From: Chloroflexota bacterium
GTDB taxonomy: Bacteria > Chloroflexota > UBA6077
Reading direction: 5' to 3'
DNA: 10,000 bases
Assembly (NCBI GenBank): GCA_021845945.1
Contig: JAJZRD010000136.1
Span: 1-10,000 of the forward strand
Shown here: piece by piece, positions 4,715-10,000 of the stretch
Position numbering within the stretch: position 1 is the stretch's first letter
Layout: each line of letters begins with the position of its first letter
Program-made: the position numbers and the translations under genes
Notes under the pieces: generated by a model
Seen by the model: only the letters and a program-made list of their open reading frames with translations
Told to the model about the DNA's origin: nothing
The model's database searches: none

Positions 4715-6034
4715 CTAGTTCCCGTTGAACCCGTTGTAGCCCCGGCCGATGCCGCGATACTTGAAGCCCAGCTCCCGCATCTTCTCCGGGTCGTAGATGT
4801 TGCGGCCGTCGATCAGCACGGGCTGGCGCATGGCCTCCTTCACCGCTGCCATGTCCAGCTGCTTGAACTCGTTCCACTCGGTGACCACCACCAGGGCGTC
4901 GACCCCCTCGGCCACCTCCATAGGGCTGCCACAGAAGGTGATCAGGCCGCCCGCTGCCCGCCTGGCCACCTCCATGGAGACCGGATCGTACCCCTTGATC
5001 CGAGCCCCCTGGCTGTGCAGCAGCCGGATGATGTCCAGGGAAGGGGCATCCCGCATGTCGTCGGTATTCGGCTTGAAGGCGAGCCCGAGGATGCCTATCT
5101 CCTTGTCCCGCAGGTTGCCCAGCAGCTCCTGCAGCTTGATCAGCAGCTGGCGCCGCTGGTCGTCGTTGATCTCCACGACGGCTTTCAGCAGTTGAGGGTG
5201 GCAGCCGGTGTTGGCCGCCATGCTGATCAGCGCCTTCACGTCCTTGGGGAAGCAGGATCCGCCCCAGCCGATGCCGGCCTCCAGGAAGGAGGGGCCGATC
5301 CTCTTGTCCAGCCCCATCCCCTGGGCCACCATCTTCACGTCGGCCCCCAGCTTCTCGCAGACGGAGGCGATCTCGTTGATGAAGGAGATCTTGTTGGCCA
5401 GGAAGGCGTTGGAGGCGTACTTGATCATCTCGGCCGTGCGCAGGTCGGTGATAAGCACCGTGCACTTCAGGGGCCGGTACAGCTCGGCCAGCCGCTCCGC
5501 GGCCTTGCGATCCGTGGATCCCAGGACGATCCTGTCCGGGTTGTAGAAGTCGTAGACGGCGGAGCCCTCCCGCAGGAACTCCGGGTTGGAGACTACCGCG
5601 ATGGGTATCTCCGCCTCCAGGTGCTCCCGGACGATGTTGGCCACCAGGTCGCCGGTTCCGATGGGCACGGTGCTCTTGTTGACGATGATGGTGGGCCGGC
5701 GGATGGTCTTGGCGATGGTCTTAGCGGCGCTCTCCACGTGGACTAGGTCGGCGTCTCCGCTGGCACCGGAGGGGGTTCCGACGGCGATGAAGATGAACTC
5801 GGCGTCGGCGACTGCCTCCTCGTAGCTGGTGGTGAAGTGGATGCGGCCGGCCTGAAGGTTCCTCACCAGGATCTCCTCCAGCCCCGGCTCGAAGATCGGC
5901 ATGACGCCGCGCTTCAGCCCCTCCGATTTTGCCTTGTCCCGGTTGACGCAGATAACCCGGTTCCCCATGTCGGCCAGGCAAACCCCCGTAACCAGGCCAA
6001 CGTACCCCACCCCAATCACGCAGATGTTGCTCAC
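4715..6034 (-). CDS. ugd: UDP-glucose 6-dehydrogenase, 439 aa
   Basis: Oxidises UDP-glucose twice to UDP-glucuronate, a precursor for exopolysaccharide, capsule and lipid decoration; cytosolic. Counting from the GTG at 6034: Rossmann motif G-V-G-Y-V-G 8-13, AVGTPSG about 84-90, STVPIGTG 121-128, NPEFLREG 150-157, Asn/Lys of SNAFLANK 208-215, catalytic Cys261 in GGSCFPKD 258-265, and the C-terminal UDP-binding domain with [16 protein letters not shown] and DGRNIYD. Length is normal for the family. GTG 6034 is preferred because GGAGG lies 8 nt upstream; the TTG at 6040 would be only 2 nt from it. Odd feature: the end of the second beta strand reads V-N-R-D instead of the usual V-D-x-D, which resembles NADP-binding motifs. 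It has its own promoter (6140-6148) and about 100 nt of leader. A GDP-mannose or UDP-ManNAc dehydrogenase is the main alternative, but the motifs fit UGD best. Confidence 0.93.
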   Translation of the reverse strand: MSNICVIGVGYVGLVTGVCLADMGNRVICVNRDKAKSEGLKRGVMPIFEPGLEEILVRNLQAGRIHFTTSYEEAVADAEFIFIAVGTPSGASGDADLVHVESAAKTIAKTIRRPTIIVNKSTVPIGTGDLVANIVREHLEAEIPIAVVSNPEFLREGSAVYDFYNPDRIVLGSTDRKAAERLAELYRPLKCTVLITDLRTAEMIKYASNAFLANKISFINEIASVCEKLGADVKMVAQGMGLDKRIGPSFLEAGIGWGGSCFPKDVKALISMAANTGCHPQLLKAVVEINDDQRRQLLIKLQELLGNLRDKEIGILGLAFKPNTDDMRDAPSLDIIRLLHSQGARIKGYDPVSMEVARRAAGGLITFCGSPMEVAEGVDALVVVTEWNEFKQLDMAAVKEAMRQPVLIDGRNIYDPEKMRELGFKYRGIGRGYNGFNGN

Positions 6035-6139
6035 CCTCAACCCCTCCGTACCAGAATCCGCTGTCTGCCAAGATGACGGTGTCAGGAGACGGCATGGCTG
6101 CGCGCGAACGTCTATGGAAGGAGCCCAAACAGCATCATT

Positions 6140-6148
6140 ATTATAGCA
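6140..6148 (-). promoter_or_regulatory. Extended -10 promoter for UDP-glucose dehydrogenase
   Basis: Minus-strand TGCTATAAT is a perfect extended -10 (TG-n-TATAAT). No convincing -35 is visible 16-18 bp upstream, which is acceptable for extended -10 promoters. Transcription would start near 6133, leaving roughly 100 nt before the GTG at 6034. It lies just beyond the stop codon of the peptidase remnant (6182), in the otherwise featureless 6035-6181 gap. Confidence 0.6.
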
Positions 6149-6181
6149 CCTGATGAGGCTCTGCCGGCCGGCGCCGCTCTC

Positions 6182-6652
6182 CTAGTCGGAGGAGGGGATG
6201 CTGCCCTTGTACTCCCCATCCAGACGGCCGACGCTGTATCCAGTGGCGTTTTGGAGGGCCGAGTCGAAGCTCTCCCCGGCGGCGACCCGCTGTAGGGTCT
6301 GCAGCAGCGGCATCCCGCCCACCCTCCCGGCCAGGTACTTCACCGCCAGGTAGGAGGCCCCGTAGGCCGCCTCCAGCTTCTCCGGCGCCGATCCCGCGTA
6401 GTCGCTCCAGTTGCTGTTCAGCGACGTCAGAGAGGGCAGGGTACCCTGGGAGTAGAAGGCGTAGGCGTAGTGAACGTGGCTCTTCTCCCCGATGGTTCCC
6501 CAGATCTTGCTGTAGGCGTTCCACTGGGCCAGCCCCTCCTTGAACCACTGAGGGCCGGCATCATTTGGATCAACAGGATTGGGTGTGGCGAGCGTTCCCT
6601 GTGCTATACTCGCCGCGATTCGGAGCCTCGGTGCCGTGCCCTGCGGTGGCAT
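6182..6652 (-). pseudogene. 5'-truncated peptidase-MA-like metalloprotease remnant
   Basis: The open frame encodes a C-terminal half of the peptidase MA (gluzincin) type: GPQWFKEGLAQWNA, where the family has P-x-W-x-x-E-G-x-A-x-x and the Glu is the third zinc ligand, then EAAYGASYLAVKYLAGRVGG, MPLLQTLQRVAAGESFDSAL and GYSVGRLDGEYKGS. The HExxH zinc helix that should lie upstream is absent, and none of the minus frames over 6590-6770 shows one. From about 6555 to 6652 the frame loses its G/C third-position bias, the ATG at 6652 has no ribosome site, and the plus-strand promoter of threonine synthase lies in the same DNA. I infer a gene cut near 6555-6600, leaving a non-functional tail. It may still be annotated as a short hypothetical protein. 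The peptidase family is inferred from the C-terminal pattern alone. Confidence 0.6.
6602..6610 (+). promoter_or_regulatory. Extended -10 promoter for threonine synthase
   Basis: TGCTATACT (TG-n plus TATACT, one mismatch). A weak TTGGGT sits 20 bp upstream, too far for a normal -35. Transcription would begin near 6617, giving a leader of about 150 nt. The leader holds the partial palindrome at 6663-6684 and a small GTTGCA/TGCAAC hairpin (6732-6737 with 6747-6752) ending 3 nt before the GGAGG site at 6756-6760. The small hairpin could affect translation start, but nothing identifies a known riboswitch or attenuator. Confidence 0.5.
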
Positions 6653-6662
6653 CCGGCGCAGT

Positions 6663-6684
6663 GGCGACCGCCGGTTGCCCCTAC
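6663..6684. repeat. Half palindrome of the GTAGGGGC family in the threonine synthase leader
   Basis: GGCGACC (6663-6669) pairs with GGTTGCC (6673-6679), including one G-T pair, and CCTAC follows. Read on the minus strand it begins GTAGGGGCAACC, sharing the GTAGGGGC end with the intact palindrome at 157-183. The second GTAGG-type end is missing. The core stem differs from the other two copies, so the family would be defined by its ends. Confidence 0.45.
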
Positions 6685-6767
6685 ACCGATGGGGTTCCGA
6701 CGTCGCCGGCTGCCCCGGTCATCTGCCGGCGGTTGCACCATCTCTCTGCAACTACGGAGGAAACCAC

Positions 6768-7976
6768 GTGGCCGGCTTGGTCTGTTCCCTGTGCGGTGCG
6801 ACCTATCCCTACGGAGAGCATCGGCAGCGCTGCCCTCAGGACGGCGAGCCGCTGGACGTCAGGCTCGACCCAGGCGAGGGGAAGAAGCAGATTCCGGGCA
6901 AGGGTTTGCTGCACCGCTGGCAGCAGTTCCTCCCCTTCGAGCGGATTTCCGCCGACGTCGATCTGGGGGTGGGGAACACCCCCCTGTTGAAGTCCGGACG
7001 GGTGGCCCAGAGGCTGGGCATGGCCCACCTCTACTTCAAGAACGAGGGGCTCAATCCCACCGGCTCCTTCAAGGATCGGGGCACCGTCGTGGGGATCCAG
7101 CGGGCCCTGGATATGGGCTTCAAGGCGGTGGGGACCGTCTCCAGCGGCAACATGGCGGGCTCCGTGGCCGCCTTCGCCGCTCGAGCCGGGTTGGATTGCT
7201 TCGTCATGGTGTCCTCCAAGATCCCGCCGGAGAAGCTGGGGCCCGTGGGCATCTACCACCCCCACCTGACCCTGGTGGACGGCGACTACGGCGACCTTTA
7301 CCAGGAATCGCTGCGGATCGGGCAGGAGTTGGGCATCTACTTCATCATCTCCGACGATCCCTTCCGGGTGGACGGCCAGAAGACGGTGGCGCTGGAGATC
7401 TGCCGGCAGCTGAGCTGGGAGACGCCCGACTACATCTTCATGCCGGTGAGCTCCGGCGGCAACATGTCCGGAGTCTTGAAGGGGCTGCGGGAGCTGGAGG
7501 AGCGAGGGATGATCCGCCGCCGCCCCCAGGTGGTGGGGGTTCAGGCGGAGGGCTCCTCCCCCATCGCCAGGGCTTTCGCGCAGGGGAAGCAAACCTTCGA
7601 GCGGCTCCAGAGCACCAACACCATTTGCGGGGCTATCACCAACCCCAACCCTCCCAGCGGCAATCGAGTCCTCAGGTGGCTGGAGGGGGGCAGGTACGGA
7701 CGGGTGATGGCAGTGACCGACGAGGAGGCGCTTGCGGCCCAGCGGCTGCTGGCGGAGGGTGAGGGGCTCTGGGTACAGCCGGACTCGGCGGTGACCCTGG
7801 CCGCCATCCTCAAGTCGCTGGAGCAGGGCACCCTCGACCCGTCGGCCCGGGTGGTGGCCATCCTCACCGGCAACGGGCTGAAGGACCCCAGCATCTTCAA
7901 GACGAGGCCTGTGGAGACGCGGCGGGTCGCCCTGGAGGGGCTGCGAGAACTGGTGGTCTCCCTGGCCAGGCAGTAG
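6768..7976 (+). CDS. thrC: Threonine synthase, PLP fold type II, 402 aa
   Basis: Converts O-phospho-L-homoserine to L-threonine and phosphate in the cytosol, the last step of threonine biosynthesis. From the GTG at 6768: an N-terminal zinc-ribbon-like stretch with C6-x2-C9 and C22 (the fourth ligand would be D25 or is lost), TPLL 71-74, the PLP lysine K102 in GSFKDRG, SSGN 125-128, glycine loop SSGGN 228-232, and C-terminal TGNGLKDP 367-374, which is characteristic of ThrC. The length fits the family form that carries a Cys-rich N-terminus. The GTG is chosen because GGAGG lies 7 nt upstream and the Cys motif follows at once; the frame is open upstream to 6579 but reads through the promoter and repeat region. 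It is a single-gene unit with its own promoter and a strong 3' hairpin. A related PLP lyase such as cysteate synthase is the alternative, less likely. Confidence 0.9.
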   Translation: MAGLVCSLCGATYPYGEHRQRCPQDGEPLDVRLDPGEGKKQIPGKGLLHRWQQFLPFERISADVDLGVGNTPLLKSGRVAQRLGMAHLYFKNEGLNPTGSFKDRGTVVGIQRALDMGFKAVGTVSSGNMAGSVAAFAARAGLDCFVMVSSKIPPEKLGPVGIYHPHLTLVDGDYGDLYQESLRIGQELGIYFIISDDPFRVDGQKTVALEICRQLSWETPDYIFMPVSSGGNMSGVLKGLRELEERGMIRRRPQVVGVQAEGSSPIARAFAQGKQTFERLQSTNTICGAITNPNPPSGNRVLRWLEGGRYGRVMAVTDEEALAAQRLLAEGEGLWVQPDSAVTLAAILKSLEQGTLDPSARVVAILTGNGLKDPSIFKTRPVETRRVALEGLRELVVSLARQ

Positions 7977-7996
7977 TGCCCTGCCGTTGCGATGCA

Positions 7997-8030
7997 GAAG
8001 GGGCCGGCATTGCTGCCGGCCCCTTCCCTT
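7997..8030 (+). terminator. Intrinsic-type terminator after threonine synthase
   Basis: GAAGGGGCCGGCA (7997-8009) pairs perfectly over 13 bp with 8014-8026 around loop TTGC, followed by CCTTGTGG. The stem is very strong but the T-tract is poor. It begins 20 bp after the stop codon at 7974-7976, the expected position for a terminator. Confidence 0.7.
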
Positions 8031-8070
8031 GTGGCTCCCAAGACGAAGAAGGGGAACGAGAAATGCTCCG

Positions 8071-8160
8071 TTGATGGGTCGACCAGGGGTGCCTGCCGAA
8101 GGCCGGCTGAGCTTGAGACCCGGCTGCCTCCCTGCGCGAACCCTTCACAGGTCGCGAATC
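8071..8160 (+). other. Structured leader upstream of the SnoaL-like gene, with weak THI-box-like words
   Basis: Between the thrC terminator and the SnoaL-like gene there is no coding signal. The stretch contains GGGGTGCC (8086-8093), GGCTGAG (8105-8111) and GACCC (8117-8121), which are arranged like the 5' half of a thiamine pyrophosphate riboswitch. CGACC (8080-8084) can close with GGTCG (8150-8154). The 3' half expected of such a switch (TGATC and GCGTAGGGA-type words) is missing, and the downstream gene has no thiamine link. I regard it as a possible structured leader without assigned function. Confidence 0.2.
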
Positions 8161-8186
8161 TTTCCACCGGTAAGGAGGATCCCGTG

Positions 8187-8636
8187 ATGAGCCCCGCCGA
8201 GACCGTGACAGCCCTCCTTGAAGCGCTGGAATCGGGGGACCTGGAAAGAGCGGCCGACTACCTTTCCGACGGCTACGTCTTCAGCGGTCCCACCCCGCGG
8301 CCGCTGGATAAGGGACAGTTCCTGGAGTTCATGCGGTCGATGCGCCGGGCTTTCCCCGATTTCGCTTTCAACGCCAGAGAGCTTCGGGAGCAGGGAAGCA
8401 GGGTCTTACTGACTCTCCGGATTACCGGCACCCAGACCGGCCAGCTGGTGCTGCCGGTGCCCGGCATGCCCTCGGTTCCGGCTGCCGGCAGGCGGGTCTC
8501 CCTGCCCGAGGAGCCTGCCAGCTGCACCGTCCAGAGCGACCGGGTCCTCGCCACCAGCATCCAGCCGGTGCAGGGCGGAGGCGTTCTCGGGATCCTCCAC
8601 CAGCTGGGGGTCCGGCTGCCCGTCCGCACCGTCTGA
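8187..8636 (+). CDS. SnoaL-like / NTF2-fold protein, 149 aa
   Basis: A small alpha+beta cone protein of the SnoaL-like polyketide cyclase or ester cyclase superfamily. The pattern fits: an N-terminal helix pair (ETVTALLEALESGDLERAADYL), a strand with YVFSGP, the helix KGQFLEFMRSMRRAFPDFAF where R-x-A-F-P-D-F is typical, then RVLLTLRITGTQTGQL with the common G-T-x-x-G, and a final strand region ending in GILHQLGV. Members include true cyclases, ketosteroid-isomerase relatives and many uncharacterised proteins, so no reaction can be named. ATG 8187 has AAGGAGG 8 nt upstream; the adjacent GTG 8184 would leave 5 nt. It appears to be a monocistronic gene between a terminator and a convergent AOR gene. 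No signal peptide or membrane segment is present. Confidence 0.82.
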   Translation: MSPAETVTALLEALESGDLERAADYLSDGYVFSGPTPRPLDKGQFLEFMRSMRRAFPDFAFNARELREQGSRVLLTLRITGTQTGQLVLPVPGMPSVPAAGRRVSLPEEPASCTVQSDRVLATSIQPVQGGGVLGILHQLGVRLPVRTV

Positions 8637-8675
8637 AGCGATATCCTTCATCCCCCTTCGCCATGGGGAAGGGAG

Positions 8676-8719
8676 AAAAACCCCCTCCCCGACGCGGGGA
8701 GGGGGTTGGGGGAGAGGTC
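8676..8719 (-). terminator. Dispersed hairpin repeat, copy B; intrinsic terminator of the aldehyde oxidoreductase gene
   Basis: On the minus strand: GACCTCTCCCCCA, then CCCCCTCCCC pairing over 10 bp with GGGGAGGGGG around a 5-nt loop (stem 8681-8690 with 8696-8705), followed by a run of five T (8680-8676). It starts 4 bp after the stop codon at 8723-8725. This is a canonical Rho-independent terminator and the inverted-orientation partner of copy A at 4668-4709. It also separates the convergent SnoaL-like gene. Confidence 0.8.
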
Positions 8720-8722
8720 AGG

Positions 8723-10000
8723 CTACACAGCCCAGAGCAGGTCCAGTTCCGCCAGCTTGCCTCGGGTGGGGACGCCCGTCTCCGGATCCCAGCCGGCCAT
8801 CTCGTAGTAGAGCCGCCTGGCCGCCTGGAACTCCCCTCGGTCGATGCCGACCCCCTTCAGTGCGCCGTTCTCCAGGGGTTGGAACATCCTGGGCGGCAGG
8901 TCGTCGTCGTCCACGGTGAAGCCCTCCCTCAGGTTGAACAGCCTCGCCATGTTCTGGGAGCGTTCGCCCACCTTCAGCAGCTCGTAGAGGCTGGTGTTCC
9001 AGCCGGTGACCGCCGAGGTGTAGTCCACCAGCATCGACAGGGTGAAAGGCCCTATGCTGGTGCCGACGAAGTCGCACAGCCCGATGCAGTTGTACAGGTT
9101 CCACATCTGCTGGGCGTTGTAGAAGAGCCGCATCTTGGCGGGACCCAGGTCCAGGGCGCCCACCGGTTCAGTGATACCCAGTGGCTCCACCGCGTCGAAG
9201 CCCGCCGCCCCTGGAGCCTCGAAGTCGGTGTCGTGGACGGCCTCCATGTGACAGGCCCCCGTGGGGCTGGTGGCATAGCCGATGGCCAGGCTCCGCTTGC
9301 CCCGCGGCTCGTGCATGGGGAACTCCTGCCCCTTGGCATGCATCACCAGGGCCTCGGCTCCTCCACCGATCTTCCGGGCAGCCCGCAGCGCCCCCTCGGC
9401 CAGCAGGTCGCCGATCCCCTGCCTCTGGGTGATCATGTCGAGCATCTTCAGCATGGCGTCGGCGTTGCCGAAACGGAGGTCGATCCCGCCGGTGTCCTCG
9501 GCCGTCAGATGGCCGGCCTCGAAGGCCTCCATGGCGAAGGCGATGGTGGTCCCCACGGAGATGGTGTCCAGGCCGTAGCGGTTGCACAGTTCGTTGCCCT
9601 TGGCGATGGCAGCCAGGTCGCCGACGCCGCAGAGGGAGCCCAGGGAGCCGATGGTCTCGTACTCCGGGCCGCCGTAGGCCGGGTCGACGTTGTAGGGTTC
9701 GCCGGTCTTGACCTCCCGTTTGCAGGCGACGTAGCAGCCGTAGCAGGTGCCCCGGTTGGTCAGGATGGTGTCGGCCATCGTCTTGCCGCTGATCTGCCGG
9801 GCAGCCTCGAAGCTGCCCTGCCGGAAGTTGCGGGTGGGCAGGATCCCCCGTGCGTCCAGGAAGGGGATGCCGCCGGAGGTGCCCAGGTCGTGCATGTCGC
9901 CCGGGGTCTGGTGGTAGTTGGCCCTGATCTGCTTCCGGACCTCCTCCACCTTCTCGGCGTCGTGGAGGGCCGGCTTGTGAGTGCCTCGCACGGCGATGGC
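8723..10000 (-). CDS. Aldehyde:ferredoxin oxidoreductase family protein, C-terminal 425 codons (cut by window end)
   Basis: Tungsten- or molybdenum-bispyranopterin enzyme that oxidises aldehydes to carboxylic acids with ferredoxin, or relatives in the same family. The frame is open to the last base of the window (IAVRGTHKPALHDAEK precedes), so the GTG at 9991 is internal. Counting from 9991: iron-sulfur cysteines C83-x2-C86-x3-C90 in GTCYGCYVAC and C306 in NCIGLCDF, GGPEYETIGSLG 107-118 with the conserved Glu, NELCNRYGLDTISVG, the pterin-side motif MHEPRGKRSLAIGYATSPTGACHM at 226-249, then a C-terminal helical domain. Family members are about 600 residues, so roughly the N-terminal 180-200 residues (pterin domain 1) lie outside. 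Substrate cannot be told: AOR, FOR, carboxylate reductase-type or 4-hydroxybenzoyl-related branches are possible. It ends in an intrinsic terminator, so it is the last gene of its unit. Confidence 0.92.
   Translation of the reverse strand, partial: AIAVRGTHKPALHDAEKVEEVRKQIRANYHQTPGDMHDLGTSGGIPFLDARGILPTRNFRQGSFEAARQISGKTMADTILTNRGTCYGCYVACKREVKTGEPYNVDPAYGGPEYETIGSLGSLCGVGDLAAIAKGNELCNRYGLDTISVGTTIAFAMEAFEAGHLTAEDTGGIDLRFGNADAMLKMLDMITQRQGIGDLLAEGALRAARKIGGGAEALVMHAKGQEFPMHEPRGKRSLAIGYATSPTGACHMEAVHDTDFEAPGAAGFDAVEPLGITEPVGALDLGPAKMRLFYNAQQMWNLYNCIGLCDFVGTSIGPFTLSMLVDYTSAVTGWNTSLYELLKVGERSQNMARLFNLREGFTVDDDDLPPRMFQPLENGALKGVGIDRGEFQAARRLYYEMAGWDPETGVPTRGKLAELDLLWAV

Noticed and set aside
4149..5465. 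Second minus-strand open frame of 438 codons overlapping UDP-glucose dehydrogenase and the BON-domain gene
   Set aside because: It is a frame shadow: Arg/Gly/Pro-rich, no domain, and it overlaps two genes with clear motifs.
6579..6767. Upstream extension of threonine synthase by 63 residues
   Set aside because: The extension reads through the promoter at 6602-6610 and the palindrome at 6663-6684, has no ribosome site, and shows no family similarity. The GTG at 6768 has GGAGG 7 nt upstream and starts right before the Cys motif.
7992..8186. N-terminal extension of the SnoaL-like protein through the thrC terminator
   Set aside because: The extension would translate the terminator hairpin; AAGGAGG at 8172-8178 fixes the start at 8187.
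8653..8674. Additional short hairpin (CCCTTC with GAAGGG) just before copy B
   Set aside because: Only a 6-bp stem with an 8-nt loop in low-complexity C/G-rich DNA; it may help end the SnoaL-like transcript but is not distinguishable from chance.

Overview
This is a GC-rich bacterial chromosomal segment of ordinary metabolic and housekeeping genes. Coding third positions are strongly G/C, Shine-Dalgarno sites are mostly GGAGG-like, and GTG or TTG starts occur. The short intergenic palindromes, the tungsten-type aldehyde oxidoreductase and the general gene content would suit a Chloroflexota-like or similar environmental lineage. That placement is inference; no marker gene here settles it.

Layout. 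1-160 (+): C-terminal end of a 3-isopropylmalate dehydrogenase, whose stop codon lies inside a perfect palindrome. 197-634 (-): two-CBS-domain protein. 778-2745 (-): ABC-F ATPase with two kinds of dispersed repeat embedded in frame in its C-terminal linker. 2877-4085 (-): membrane-anchored class A beta-lactamase-fold serine hydrolase without the usual general-base Glu. 4272-4658 (+): small membrane-anchored BON-domain protein. 4715-6034 (-): UDP-glucose 6-dehydrogenase with an unusual cofactor-binding motif. 6182-6652 (-): 5'-truncated remnant of a peptidase-MA-type metalloprotease. 6768-7976 (+): threonine synthase. 8187-8636 (+): SnoaL-like (NTF2-fold) protein. 8723-10000 (-): C-terminal two thirds of an aldehyde:ferredoxin oxidoreductase that runs off the window.

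Most genes look like independent transcription units, with frequent strand switches. Three gene starts carry the same kind of extended -10 promoter (TGCTATAAT or one mismatch): ABC-F, UDP-glucose dehydrogenase and threonine synthase. Gene ends carry strong hairpins. Two of these hairpins are copies of one dispersed repeat in opposite orientation, each placed just after a gene. A second palindrome family with a GTAGGGGC-like end occurs three times.

I found no defence island, CRISPR array, prophage, transposase, tRNA or rRNA. I do not see a convincing new multi-gene system. The items most worth checking are the repeat-built segment inside the ABC-F gene, the NADP-like motif of the UDP-glucose dehydrogenase, the Glu-less beta-lactamase homologue with a basic N-terminal tail, and the possibly leaderless ABC-F transcript.
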